Of a DNA stretch of 40,813 bases, positions 1 to 8,736 are shown piece by piece (the stretch's first letter is position 1; each line of letters starts with the position of its first letter). Made by a program: the position numbers and the translations under genes. The notes beneath the pieces are model-generated. The model was not told the DNA's origin and searched no databases. It saw only the letters and a list, made by a program, of their open reading frames with translations. The DNA is from Planctomycetota bacterium (GTDB lineage: Bacteria > Planctomycetota > Planctomycetia > Pirellulales > UBA1268), in contig JAGWVR010000026.1 of assembly GCA_018970785.1 (NCBI GenBank), positions 1 to 40,813 on the forward strand, read 5' to 3'.

Positions 1-1019
1 TCGACGGCAACGGCATCGAGCAGCAGATCCTCCTCAAGGGGGCGTCGGCGCGCCGCGGGGCCACGGTGCCGCGCCGGTTCCTCGAAGCGATCGACGGCGC
101 CGGGCAGCCGGCCTGGCCGGCGGCGAGTTCGGGGCGGCGCGAGCTGGCCGAACGGCTGGTCGATCCGGGCAATCCGCTCACGGCGCGCGTGGTCGTCAAC
201 CGCGTCTGGCACTGGCTGTTCGGCCGCGGGCTCGTCGCCACCCCCGACAACTTCGGCCGCCTCGGCGAGGCCCCCGCCGATCCGCTCGCGCAGGCGCTCC
301 TCGACCGGCTCGCCGTCCGGTTCCGGGCCGAGGGCTGGAGCCTGAAACGGCTGATCCGCGAGGTCGTCGTCAGTAACGCCTGGCGGATGTCGTCGGTCGC
401 GGCGCCCGAGGCGCTGGCCGTCGATCCGGCCAACCACCTCCTCCACCACGCCCCGCTGCGGCGCCTCGAGGGGGAGGCGGTCCGCGACGCGCTGCTGGCC
501 GTGTCGGGGCGGCTCGACCGCACCGTCGGCGGACCGCCGGTCGAGGTCCACCTGACGGAGTTCCAGGAGGGGCGCGGGCGCCCGTCCCCCGGGCCGCTCG
601 ACGGTGCCGGCCGCCGCAGCCTGTACACGAAGATCCGCCGCAATTTCCTCCCCCCGTTCCAACTCGCCTTCGACATGCCGGTGCCGTTCCAGGCCATGGG
701 GCGGCGCAATGTCACCAACGTGCCGGCGCAGGCGCTGGTGCTCCTCAACGATCCGTTCGTCCACGAGCAGGCGCGGTTGCTGGCGGCACGCGTGCTGGCC
801 GACGCGACGGCCACGCCGCGGGAGCGGATCGCGGTCCTCGTCGGCGCCGTGTTCGCACGCCCGCCGCGCCCCGACGAGATCACCGCCGCCGAGGCGTTTC
901 TCGCCGAGCAGGCAGCGCTCCATGGCATCGACTTCGCAGCCGATCCGCTTCACGAGGCCACCTGGGCGGATCTCGCCCACGCGCTGTTCAACGCCAAGGA
1001 GTTCATCTACCTGCCATGA
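1..1019 (+). CDS. DUF1553 (PSD1-type) protein, C-terminal part
   Basis: The reading frame is already open at base 3 and runs to the TGA at 1017-1019, so the true start lies before the window. About 338 residues are visible. They match the C-terminal DUF1553 domain of planctomycete PSD1 proteins: NPLTARVVVNRVWHWLFGRG near the start, SLKRLIREVVVSNAWR in the middle, and the RRSLYTKIRRN and NVPAQALVLLNDPFV blocks later. The family normally has an N-terminal c-type cytochrome domain and DUF1549 upstream, which would lie outside the window. The stop overlaps the start of the next DUF1501 gene by four bases (ATGA), so the two are translationally coupled. The biochemical role is not established; secretion and partnership with DUF1501 are inferred from the family. 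Confidence 0.9.
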   Translation, partial: DGNGIEQQILLKGASARRGATVPRRFLEAIDGAGQPAWPAASSGRRELAERLVDPGNPLTARVVVNRVWHWLFGRGLVATPDNFGRLGEAPADPLAQALLDRLAVRFRAEGWSLKRLIREVVVSNAWRMSSVAAPEALAVDPANHLLHHAPLRRLEGEAVRDALLAVSGRLDRTVGGPPVEVHLTEFQEGRGRPSPGPLDGAGRRSLYTKIRRNFLPPFQLAFDMPVPFQAMGRRNVTNVPAQALVLLNDPFVHEQARLLAARVLADATATPRERIAVLVGAVFARPPRPDEITAAEAFLAEQAALHGIDFAADPLHEATWADLAHALFNAKEFIYLP

Positions 1020-2458
1020 GCGCGCCCGGCTCCGGTTCGCCGTTTTCCTGCCGCCGCGTCCGCCCCGCGGCGCCGTCACGGCGCCAGTGGCTGGCGGAGA
1101 CGGCCTGCGGGTTCGGTGCCGTGGCGGCGACGGCGCTGCTGGAGGGGGAGCGGGCGGCGGCGGCCGGCGTGACGGCGTGCCACCATCCGGCGCGCGTCCA
1201 GTCGGTGATCTTCCTGTACATGGACGGGGGCGTGTCGCAGGTCGATTCGTTCGATCCCAAGCCGCGTCTGGCGCGCGACGCCGGCCGGAACCCGCGCGAG
1301 CTGTTCAAGGTCGACGCGACGCAGTTCAACAATGTCGGCACGGTGCTGCCGAGCCCGTGGACGTTCCGGGCCCACGGGGAGAGCGGCATCCTCGTCAGCG
1401 ACCTGTTTCCCTGCATCGCCGCGGAGGTCGACCGGCTGGCGGTGATCCGCTCGATGACCAGCGCCTTTCCCGAGCACACCAACGCCAACTACTTCCTCCA
1501 CACTGGCAGCGGGCTGCAGGGGCGGCCGAGCATGGGGGCGTGGACGACGTACGGGCTGGGGAGCGAGAACGCCGACCTCCCCGGCTTCATGGTGATCAAC
1601 GGCGGCCTGATTCCGCCGGGTGGTCTCGACAACTTCACCGCCGGGTTCCTCCCCGCGACGTTCCAGGGGTCGGTGATCCGGCCGACGGCGGCGGGCCTGG
1701 CCAACGTCGCGCCGCGCGAGGGCAGCCGGGCGCGGCAGCACGCGAAGGTCGACCTCGCGCGGCGCTTCGACGGTGGGTTCGCCGCGGCCTATCCCGCGGT
1801 GCCCGACGCGCTCGACAGCGCGATCGCCAACCGCGAGTTGGCGTGGCGGATGCAGACGGAGGTCCCGGGCCTCCTCGATCTCGCCGCCGAGTCGACCGTC
1901 ACGAAGCGCGCCTACGGCCTGGAGAGCGAGTACGAGCCGACGCGGATCTTCGCCAGCGAGTGCCTGCTGGCGCGGCGGATGGTCGAACGCGGCGTCCGGT
2001 TCGTGGAGCTGACCTGCCCGTCGGTCGGGACCGACCGCTGGGACCAGCACTCCAACCTCCGCGAGGGGCACGCGCGCAACGCCCGTGCGGTCGACCAGCC
2101 GATCGCCGCCCTCCTCGCCGACCTCGGGCAGCGCGGGCTGCTCGATTCGACGCTCGTGGTGTGGAGCGGGGAGTTCGGCCGGACGCCGTTCGCGCAAGGG
2201 TCCGACGGCCGCGACCACAACCCGCAGGCGTTCTCGATGTGGTTGGCGGGCGGTGGCGTCCGCGGGGGCACGGTCGTCGGGGCGACCGACGACTACGGCT
2301 ACAGGGTGGTCGACAAGGCCTGCACGATCCACGACCTCCACGCCACGATGCTCTGGCTGCTGGGGATCGACCACACGCGGCTCACCTACCGCTTCAGCGG
2401 CCGCGACATCCGCCTCACGGACGTGGCGGGAACCGTCATCCGCGAGGCGCTCGCCTGA
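1016..2458 (+). CDS. DUF1501 family secreted protein (copy 1)
   Basis: This 480-residue protein belongs to DUF1501, a family distantly related to the alkaline phosphatase/sulfatase superfamily. The N-terminus has a twin-arginine motif (SRRQWL near residue 22) followed by an Ala-rich hydrophobic stretch, suggesting Tat export. Family hallmarks are visible: DGGVSQVDSFDPKP near residue 71, WDQHSNLREGH in the second half, the SGEFGRTPF block, GRDHNPQAFSMW, and a C-terminal SGRDIRLTDVAG. It starts inside the stop codon of the DUF1553 gene, so the two are co-translated. Substrate and reaction are unknown; hydrolysis of an ester or sulfate is inference from superfamily membership. Confidence 0.92.
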   Translation: MSAPGSGSPFSCRRVRPAAPSRRQWLAETACGFGAVAATALLEGERAAAAGVTACHHPARVQSVIFLYMDGGVSQVDSFDPKPRLARDAGRNPRELFKVDATQFNNVGTVLPSPWTFRAHGESGILVSDLFPCIAAEVDRLAVIRSMTSAFPEHTNANYFLHTGSGLQGRPSMGAWTTYGLGSENADLPGFMVINGGLIPPGGLDNFTAGFLPATFQGSVIRPTAAGLANVAPREGSRARQHAKVDLARRFDGGFAAAYPAVPDALDSAIANRELAWRMQTEVPGLLDLAAESTVTKRAYGLESEYEPTRIFASECLLARRMVERGVRFVELTCPSVGTDRWDQHSNLREGHARNARAVDQPIAALLADLGQRGLLDSTLVVWSGEFGRTPFAQGSDGRDHNPQAFSMWLAGGGVRGGTVVGATDDYGYRVVDKACTIHDLHATMLWLLGIDHTRLTYRFSGRDIRLTDVAGTVIREALA

Positions 2459-2479
2459 CACGGCACGCGCTGCAAACAC

Positions 2480-2767
2480 TCAGTTGCCGTCGCGCATCGA
2501 CAGGCTGCGGAGCGTGAGCACGGAGCCGGCCGACATCAGCGCCAGCCCCAGCCAGCGCGGCGGGGCGAGGATCTTCCGCCCCGTCGGCGCTTGCCAGATG
2601 CCCGCCGCCGCGGCAGTGGCCGCCGGCTGGGCCCCGAGCTGCGTGGCGATGAACCGGGTCGACTTCTCGGACAGGGTGAACGACTCGACGACGCGGAACT
2701 GGATTCCCGCGAAGAACAGGAGCAGCCCGGCGAGGAGCAGGTGCTGTCGCTTGACCATCATTCGCAT
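2480..2767 (-). CDS. small membrane protein of unknown function
   Basis: The frame stays open far upstream, but the ATG at 2767 is chosen because GGAGG lies seven bases before it. This gives 95 residues. Residues 9-23 (LLLAGLLLFFAGIQF) form one hydrophobic segment and residues 72-87 (WLGLALMSAGSVLTLR) a second, with a polar, Ala-rich loop between them, so a two-pass membrane protein is likely. I do not recognise the family. The gene converges on the DUF1501 gene, with 21 bases between the stops, and diverges from the BBP7 gene. Codon use and the ribosome site support real coding. Confidence 0.65.
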   Translation of the reverse strand: MRMMVKRQHLLLAGLLLFFAGIQFRVVESFTLSEKSTRFIATQLGAQPAATAAAAGIWQAPTGRKILAPPRWLGLALMSAGSVLTLRSLSMRDGN

Positions 2768-3056
2768 CGCACAACCTCCGCGGCCGTCTCGCGCCGCCCG
2801 CGCGTCTTGTCTTGGTGTGGATCGTGCCGCGGCGGGATCGCACTGGAGCCGGGCCGGGGAGTTTCCGCTGGGGGGGATCGTGACGGCCAGCCCGGGGGAC
2901 CTGCCTCGACGGCTGTGTGGACGACCTCGGCAAGCTGGGTAAGCGGCCAGCGAAGGCAACGGTTTTTTCTCGTGAATCGATTCTGACGGTGACGATAACC
3001 CCACCGCGTATGCCGGTTGTTCTGGTTCCGACGACTTTTCGCACACGGGGCCGACC

Positions 3057-4496
3057 GTGAAGCACTTCATCCGGACGAGTTTGCCTGGCGCGGTGTGGAG
3101 CGGCCTGCTGACGGCCGTCTGCTGTGCCACCACCGGCCTGGCCGCCGACGTCGCGCCTGTCTTCCCAGACTCGCGCGCCGAGAGCGTCCTCGCCAGCCCC
3201 GAGGTGCTCGGGGCACCGGCGCTCCAGCTCGAGGAAGCCCCGGCCGCAGACCCGGGCATGATCCTCGAACCATCGGCCGTGGAAGGGGCTTTGGTACCCG
3301 TCGAGCCGATCCTCGGGGGCGTGCCGGACCTGCCGCAGCGGATGGCCGACGACATGCGGCTCGACGAGTCGTTCATGGAGCGGATGCCCGACGAGATCAG
3401 CTCCGGGAGTTGGTTCTCGCTGGGGCAGTGGTACGGCTCCGCCGAGAGCGTGTGGATGGGGCGGAACCGCGAATACCGCCGCGTCGTCGGCCACGACATC
3501 CTCGTGCCGGTGCCGGCGGGGCGCAACAAGCAGGGGGTGTTCGTCACCGATTCGATCCCCTACGACCTCTCCCCCGGTGCCCGGGTGACGCTCGGCACCT
3601 ACGTCGGGCGCGACTATCTCAATCGCGACCAGTCGCTCGAATTCACCTACTACGGCGGCTTCGCCTTCGTGGTCAACGACACCTGGAACGCGATCGTCCT
3701 CAACAGCGGCACCGCGTCGTCGTTTCTCGTGCCGACGCTCGCGGCCGCCTCGCCGGGGTTCACCGGCGCCCAGGAATTCGACCTCAAGACGACCTCGAAC
3801 TTCAACAGCATGGAGCTGAACTGGAAAATTCACCGCCGGCTCGGCCGCGACAAGGTGACGATGTCGCCCAACGGCGAATGGACGCGACACGCCGAGCGTG
3901 GATGGCTGCCGAGCCTGATCATCGGGCCGCGGGTCGCCAACGTGAACGAGTCGGTCAACTTCATGGGGCGCATGCCCGGGCAGCCGGTGACGAGCTTCGG
4001 CGGCGACTACAACATCGAGACGCAGAATTGGCTCCTCGGCCTCAACCTCGGCGGCGAGTTGATCAGCCAGAACGAGTTCTTCTACTGGGGCCTCCGCGGC
4101 CGGGCGGCACCGGCGATATCGTTCACGTCCAACCAGCAGTCGTTCTACGGGGTCAACACCTACCTGCCGTCGCAGATCCCGATCCGTGACCTCGACGGCA
4201 ATCAGATCGTGATCAACGGTGTCCCGCAGACCGTCACCGTGCCGCAGGGCACGGAGAGCTGGCAGATGGCCGCCAAGCAGACGGCGCCGGGATTCCTCGG
4301 CGACCTGACGGTCCTCGCCGGCTGGAACGTGACCCCCAACTTCGCCGTCCAGTGCAGCTACGACTTCCTCTGGATCGGCGGATTGGCGACCGCGACGCGG
4401 CAGTTCAACATGAACAAGATCCGCCAGAACCCGATCGACGGCGGCGGGCAGATGTTCCTCAACGGTTTCGCGTTCGGTATCAACGGGACGTGGTGA
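3057..4496 (+). CDS. BBP7-family outer-membrane beta-barrel protein
   Basis: The GTG start gives 479 residues with a clear Sec signal peptide (hydrophobic residues about 10-27, ending GLAAD). After a linker rich in Pro, Glu and Ala, the body shows alternating aromatic/hydrophobic strands with many Asn and Gly and a terminal NGFAFGINGTW typical of porin-like barrels. The block ESVWMGRNREYRR is characteristic of the planctomycete BBP7 (DUF1551) family. These are thought to be outer-membrane barrels; the cargo, if any, is unknown. The gene stands alone and converges on the ketosynthase-like gene. About 290 bases upstream are free of genes and should hold its promoter, but no convincing -35/-10 pair was seen. 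Confidence 0.85.
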   Translation: MKHFIRTSLPGAVWSGLLTAVCCATTGLAADVAPVFPDSRAESVLASPEVLGAPALQLEEAPAADPGMILEPSAVEGALVPVEPILGGVPDLPQRMADDMRLDESFMERMPDEISSGSWFSLGQWYGSAESVWMGRNREYRRVVGHDILVPVPAGRNKQGVFVTDSIPYDLSPGARVTLGTYVGRDYLNRDQSLEFTYYGGFAFVVNDTWNAIVLNSGTASSFLVPTLAAASPGFTGAQEFDLKTTSNFNSMELNWKIHRRLGRDKVTMSPNGEWTRHAERGWLPSLIIGPRVANVNESVNFMGRMPGQPVTSFGGDYNIETQNWLLGLNLGGELISQNEFFYWGLRGRAAPAISFTSNQQSFYGVNTYLPSQIPIRDLDGNQIVINGVPQTVTVPQGTESWQMAAKQTAPGFLGDLTVLAGWNVTPNFAVQCSYDFLWIGGLATATRQFNMNKIRQNPIDGGGQMFLNGFAFGINGTW

Positions 4497-4573
4497 GCGG
4501 ACGGCGAACGACAGCCTGCCGAGCGACCGGTGGCCGGGAGCGTGACCGGCTCCATGCCGGGAGCGTCGGCGGT

Positions 4574-5842
4574 TCAGCCGTCGGCGGCGATCGCCACCGC
4601 CACCGCCTGGCCGGTGGAGCAGAGATTGACCGCCAGCGCCGTCGCCGGCCTCCCGGCGAGCGGCCCACCGTGGACGACGCGTACCGGGCACTGCGGATCG
4701 GGATGCTCGTAATTGAGCGTCGGCGGCACGAGCCCGTGTTCGAGCGCGAGCACGCTGGCGGCCAGTTCGACGGTGCCCCCGCCGGCACCGAGGTGGCCGA
4801 ACGACGATTTCGGCGCGGTCACGGGCACCGCTCCCAGCTCGGCGGCGATCGCCGTCGCCTCCGCACGGTCCATGTCGATCGTGCCGACGCCATGGGCGTT
4901 GACGTGGCCGAGCCGTTCGGCGTCGAGTCCGGCCGCGGTCATCGTCGCGCCGATCGCCTGGCGCAGTGACGACCCCGTGAGGCCGGTGCGCCGCGCGCCC
5001 GGCTCGCAGCGCGACGCCGTGGCGAGGATCCGGGCCCGGATCCTCGCGCCGCGGGCCACCGCATGCGCTCGTGACTCGATGACGAGGACACCGGCCCCCT
5101 CGCCGTTGACCAGACCGTCGCGGTCGCGGTCGAAGGGGCGGCAGGCGCCGCGGCCGTCGCCGGCGCGGTGGCTCAGCAGGGCGTCGCCGCGGGCGACCAG
5201 TGCCGTCGGGTGGAGTCGGCAGCCCGTGCCGCCGGCGAGCATCACGTCGGCCCAGCCGCGCTGGATCACGCTCACTGCCTCGGCGACGGCCAGCAGCCCC
5301 GACACGTCGCCGAGGACGATGGAATTGTTCGGGCCGCGCGCGTCGTGGGCGATGGCGATGTGCGAGGCGGTCATGTTGGGGAGATGCTTGAGCAGCCAGA
5401 GCGGATGGAGCTCTTCGTGGACCGCCTCCGACCAGAGGCTGAAGTCGAACTGCCGGCCGCGGAGCGAGCGGCGGTAGGCGCCGGCGAGGTCCTCGAGGTC
5501 GGCGTAGATCATGTCGCCGCCGAACACCACGCCGAACCGGTCGGGGTCGCGCGCCGCGCCCACCAGACCGGCGTCGGCCATCGCCAGCTCGGCGGCGGCG
5601 AAGCCGAGCTGGATCTCCCGACTCATCACCTTGAGGCTCTTGCGCGGCCGGACATGTTCCTTGGGATCGAAGTCGGTGATCTGGCCGCCGAACCGCACCG
5701 ACAGGGCACTGGCGTCGAAGCGGTCGAGCGGCTTGATCCCGCTCTCGCCGGCCACGAGCCGGCGCCAGAACGTGTCGGTGCCGATGCCCAGGGGGCTGAC
5801 GACCCCGATCCCGGTGACGACGACCTCGAAGGTGGACCCCAT
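4574..5842 (-). CDS. beta-ketoacyl synthase homologue lacking the catalytic cysteine
   Basis: This 422-residue protein has the thiolase fold of FabF-like ketosynthases: VVVTGIGVVSPLG at residues 7-19, NAHGVGTIDMDRAE at 315-328 (His317) and KSSFGHLGAGGGTVE at 345-359 (Lys345, His350). In condensing enzymes the nucleophile sits in a TACASG motif after GPN; here the aligned stretch is GPNNSIVLGDVSG, with Asp179 (codon GAC, complement of 5306-5308) where Cys belongs. The C-terminal GFGG loop is replaced by NLCSTGQA. It therefore probably cannot form the usual acyl-thioester. Chain-length factors and KSQ-type decarboxylating domains are known Cys-less relatives, so a partner or decarboxylase role is possible. 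No acyl carrier protein or second ketosynthase lies beside it. Confidence 0.88.
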   Translation of the reverse strand: MGSTFEVVVTGIGVVSPLGIGTDTFWRRLVAGESGIKPLDRFDASALSVRFGGQITDFDPKEHVRPRKSLKVMSREIQLGFAAAELAMADAGLVGAARDPDRFGVVFGGDMIYADLEDLAGAYRRSLRGRQFDFSLWSEAVHEELHPLWLLKHLPNMTASHIAIAHDARGPNNSIVLGDVSGLLAVAEAVSVIQRGWADVMLAGGTGCRLHPTALVARGDALLSHRAGDGRGACRPFDRDRDGLVNGEGAGVLVIESRAHAVARGARIRARILATASRCEPGARRTGLTGSSLRQAIGATMTAAGLDAERLGHVNAHGVGTIDMDRAEATAIAAELGAVPVTAPKSSFGHLGAGGGTVELAASVLALEHGLVPPTLNYEHPDPQCPVRVVHGGPLAGRPATALAVNLCSTGQAVAVAIAADG

Positions 5843-5951
5843 GCGGGAACCCTAAACCAATCCCCGGCCGACAGGAAGTGGTTCGCCGGGGGGCGACGGC
5901 CGTCCGCGGGCGGCATCCGCCCCGCCCTCGGTCTGCGTGGGAGCCAAGCGG

Positions 5952-6527
5952 CTACGGCTGCCGCGGGTGGCGTGCCCGCCACGATGAGGGTTCGATGGGG
6001 TTGTCGGCAGCCCACAGCCCACGCCGTTCGCGGCGGGCGGCGCTCTCCGCGGCCACCAGGTCGGGATCGGGCGCGACGCGGTTGAAGACCCAGGCATACC
6101 CCTGGCTGACGAGCCGGGTGTTGACGTCGACGCCCTCCACCCGCAACCGTCCCAGCACGCGGCCGTGCTGGTCGAGCCCGTGCGACTCGACCGAGATCCG
6201 GCGGCCCCCCACGGTGGCGGCGAGGGCATCACGGGCCTCGCGGCCGAACGGTTGGTCGTATTCGGGGGCGTCGATCCCGACCAGACGGATGCGTTGATTG
6301 GCTCCGTCCGGAGCTTTCGCGGTCACCGTGTCGCCGTCGTTCACCGTGACCACCAGCCAATCGCCTGCGGTCGCCGCGTCCTGTCTCCGGCAGCGTTCGA
6401 CCCCGGCGACGATCAGGCTCGCCACGAGCGCCGCCACGAGGTGCTGCACCGGCACGCCGCGCTGCCTCCGCCGCCGTGGGGGTCGGCGGTGGGCTGAGCG
6501 ATCGGCCGGCTGGTCGTGCGACGCCAT
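5952..6527 (-). CDS. membrane-anchored thermonuclease-like (SNase) protein
   Basis: The ATG at 6527 gives 191 residues; longer upstream versions do not look coding. The N-terminus is Arg-rich and followed by one hydrophobic segment (residues 27-43), a signal anchor or uncleaved signal. Residues 55-175 form a staphylococcal-nuclease domain with the catalytic set intact: NDGDT (Asp64, Asp66), RLVGIDAPE (Arg81, Asp86, Glu89, with the same eight-residue Arg-Glu spacing as in staphylococcal nuclease) and HGRVLG (Arg123). It probably degrades DNA or RNA outside the cytoplasm with calcium. There is no clear Shine-Dalgarno sequence, but a TAGAAT box lies about 45 bases upstream of the start. Confidence 0.87.
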   Translation of the reverse strand: MASHDQPADRSAHRRPPRRRRQRGVPVQHLVAALVASLIVAGVERCRRQDAATAGDWLVVTVNDGDTVTAKAPDGANQRIRLVGIDAPEYDQPFGREARDALAATVGGRRISVESHGLDQHGRVLGRLRVEGVDVNTRLVSQGYAWVFNRVAPDPDLVAAESAARRERRGLWAADNPIEPSSWRARHPRQP

Positions 6528-6545
6528 CGGGGGGTGCGTCAGGAG

Positions 6546-6576
6546 TTGACAGATGATCGGAAGGATGTGAATTCTA
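6546..6576. promoter_or_regulatory. possible overlapping divergent promoters
   Basis: This AT-richer patch separates the nuclease gene (minus) from the leucine-rich-repeat lipoprotein gene (plus). On the plus strand there is a perfect TTGACA at 6546-6551, but the -10 at proper spacing is weak. On the minus strand TAGAAT (6571-6576) matches five of six bases of a -10 box. Both could be served by overlapping promoters. No start site has been mapped. Confidence 0.3.
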
Positions 6577-6690
6577 AATGAGTCGTCAGGCAGGGCCCAT
6601 GCTGCCCCCGAAATGGTGGGAGGTGGGCCGGTGGACACCGCGGGGGAGCGGTGTCTCGGGAAGGGCGGACGACGGGATGTGGACGTGGCC

Positions 6691-7257
6691 ATGGCGTGGG
6701 TGCGTTGGCTCGTGATCGTCACGGTCTCCGTGACCATCGGTTGTTCCCGGCCCCCCGAGAAGCGCGCCGAAAGCCTGGCCCGGAGCCTCGGCGGCCGGGC
6801 GCTGTTCGACGACGACCGGCTGTTCCGTTTCGAGATGCAGCGCTCCCGGCTCCGCGACGACGATCTCGGCCAATTGGTCGCCTGGGTGCCGGAGGTCGAG
6901 GAGATCGAATGCACCCAGACGCGGATCACCGACCAGGGGGTCGCCCGGCTGACGGGGCTGGGAAAGCTCCGCAAGCTGACGCTGTCGAGCACGAAGATCA
7001 CCAATGCCGCCCTCGGTCATCTCGCCGGCTGCCCGAAGCTCACCGATCTGTACCTGGTGCAGACGGCGATCGACGACGAGGCGATCGACGTGCTGGCGAC
7101 GATGACCAACCTGCGGAAGATCGGTCTTTCCGGGACTGAAGTGTCACCCGAGGGTGTCGAACGCCTCCGCCAGTCGCTGCCCGGCGCGACGATCTTCGCC
7201 GAGGCGATCAACGCCCGCTCCAAGTCCGCCGGGGTGAAGCGGTCGAACGGAACGTGA
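6691..7257 (+). CDS. leucine-rich-repeat lipoprotein
   Basis: The ATG at 6691 is preferred over the earlier in-frame ATG at 6613 because it places a compact lipoprotein signal at the N-terminus: MAWVRWLVIVTVSVTIGC, with Cys18 as the lipidated residue. The 188-residue product continues with about four leucine-rich repeats of roughly 24 residues, such as ITDQGVARLTGLGKLRKLTL and ITNAALGHLAGCPKLTDLYL, each beginning with the I-T-D/N pattern of planctomycete ribonuclease-inhibitor-like repeats. It is probably membrane-tethered and binds a protein partner, which is unknown. No strong ribosome site precedes the chosen start. The gene converges on the next DUF1501 gene with 28 bases between stops. 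Confidence 0.8.
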   Translation: MAWVRWLVIVTVSVTIGCSRPPEKRAESLARSLGGRALFDDDRLFRFEMQRSRLRDDDLGQLVAWVPEVEEIECTQTRITDQGVARLTGLGKLRKLTLSSTKITNAALGHLAGCPKLTDLYLVQTAIDDEAIDVLATMTNLRKIGLSGTEVSPEGVERLRQSLPGATIFAEAINARSKSAGVKRSNGT

Positions 7258-7285
7258 CGCTAGCGTTGGCCGGCGGCGTCGTGCG

Positions 7286-8701
7286 TCAGGCCAGCCAGTC
7301 GTCGATCACCCGGCCATGGACGTCGGTGAGGCGGAAGTCGCGGCCGCTGTGGCGGTAGGTGAGGCGGGTGTGGTCGAGCCCGAGCAGATGGAGGATGGTC
7401 GCCTGGAGGTCGTGGACGTGCACCGGTTTCTCCACCGCCTTGAAGCCGAGCTCGTCGGTGGCGCCGTAGACCGTTCCACCACGGACCCCGCCACCGGCCA
7501 TCCAGACGGTGAACCCGTGGTGGTTGTGGTCGCGGCCCGAGGCGACCGTCACGTTGCCGGGTGAGGGGAGCTCGATCGTCGGCGTTCGGCCGAACTCGCC
7601 CCCCCAGAGCACGACGGTGCTCTCCAGCATCCCCAGCCCCACCAGGTCGTCGAGCAGCGCACCGATCGCCTGATCGCACTCCTTGGCGAGCCTGCGATGT
7701 GCCTTCTCGATGTGTTCGTGGCTGTCCCACGGCTGCCCCTCGCCGTGCCAGACCTGCACGTAACGGACGCCGCGTTCCACCAGGCGCCGGGCGATGAGCA
7801 TCTGCCGCCCCTGCACGTCGTCGCCGTAGCGTTCGCGGACATGCTTCGGCTCGCGGGTGACGTCGAAGGCCTCGCTCGCCTCCGCCTGCATCCGCCAGGC
7901 CAGTTCCATCGACGCCAGACGGGCCTCGAGCTGCGGATCGTGGGGGCGGGCGGCGAGGTGGTCGCGGTCGAGGGTCGCGGTGAGGTCGAGTTGGCGGCGC
8001 TGGGTGGGGCGGTCGAGCACCGGGTGGCGGACGTGCTCGACGAGTTCCTCGACCGTCTTCTTCCGTGTGTCGACGTAGGTGCCCTGGTAGGCCCCGGGCA
8101 GGAACGCACTCCGCCAGTTCTCGGTGCCCTTGATCGGATAGCCGCCGGGGCACATGGCGACGAAGCCGGGCAGGTTCTGGTTCTCGGTTCCCAGTCCGTA
8201 GGTCACCCAGGCGCCGGCCGCGGGGCGCACCAGCCGGCCGTCGCCACAGTTCATCAGCATCAGCGACGGCTCATGGTTGGGCACGTCGGCGTGCATCGAC
8301 CGCACCACGAGGAGCCGGTCGGCGTGGCGCGCCACCGCCGGAAAGAGATCGCTGATCTCCAGCCCGCTCTCGCCGTGGCGGGCGAAGGCGAACGGCGAGG
8401 GGAGGGCGGCCCCGGTGCGCCGCTCCGTGGGCAGCCGACCGGGCACCTCCTGCCCCGCGTACTTCTCGAGGGCCGTCTTCCGATCGAACGTGTCGAGGTG
8501 GCTCGGGCCACCGTTGGCGAACAGATGGATCACCGCCCGCGCCCGCGCGGCGAAATGCGGGGGCCGCGGTGCCAGTGAACGCGGTGCCGCCGGTCCGCCG
8601 CCGTCGCCGGCAGCCGTCCCGGCGAGCAAGCCGCTCGCCCCGAGCCAGCCGATCCCCAGGCCGGTGCGGACGAGGGCGTCACGTCGCGAGAGGGCTTCCA
8701 T
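7286..8701 (-). CDS. DUF1501 family secreted protein (copy 2)
   Basis: The ATG at 8701 is chosen because it begins right at a Tat signal (MEALSRRDALVRTGLGIGWLG); an in-frame extension overlaps the upstream gene. The 471-residue product has the DUF1501 marks: HLFANGGPSHLDTFDRK, WDSHEHIEKAHRRL, WGGEFGRTPT, GRDHNHHGFTVWMAGGG and a final SGRDFRLTDVHG. It follows the PSD1 gene by 35 bases on the same strand, so the two form an operon equivalent to the pair at the left edge of the window. Export and cooperation with the DUF1553 partner are inferred from conserved pairing; the reaction is unknown. Confidence 0.92.
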   Translation of the reverse strand: MEALSRRDALVRTGLGIGWLGASGLLAGTAAGDGGGPAAPRSLAPRPPHFAARARAVIHLFANGGPSHLDTFDRKTALEKYAGQEVPGRLPTERRTGAALPSPFAFARHGESGLEISDLFPAVARHADRLLVVRSMHADVPNHEPSLMLMNCGDGRLVRPAAGAWVTYGLGTENQNLPGFVAMCPGGYPIKGTENWRSAFLPGAYQGTYVDTRKKTVEELVEHVRHPVLDRPTQRRQLDLTATLDRDHLAARPHDPQLEARLASMELAWRMQAEASEAFDVTREPKHVRERYGDDVQGRQMLIARRLVERGVRYVQVWHGEGQPWDSHEHIEKAHRRLAKECDQAIGALLDDLVGLGMLESTVVLWGGEFGRTPTIELPSPGNVTVASGRDHNHHGFTVWMAGGGVRGGTVYGATDELGFKAVEKPVHVHDLQATILHLLGLDHTRLTYRHSGRDFRLTDVHGRVIDDWLA

Positions 8702-8736
8702 GGGATCGTTCCCGGGTTCGGGGCACGGTCGGCGGA

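Noticed and set aside
7257-7266. Palindrome ACGCTAGCGT at the stop of the leucine-rich-repeat gene
   Set aside because: Ten bases overlapping a stop codon is too short to separate from chance.
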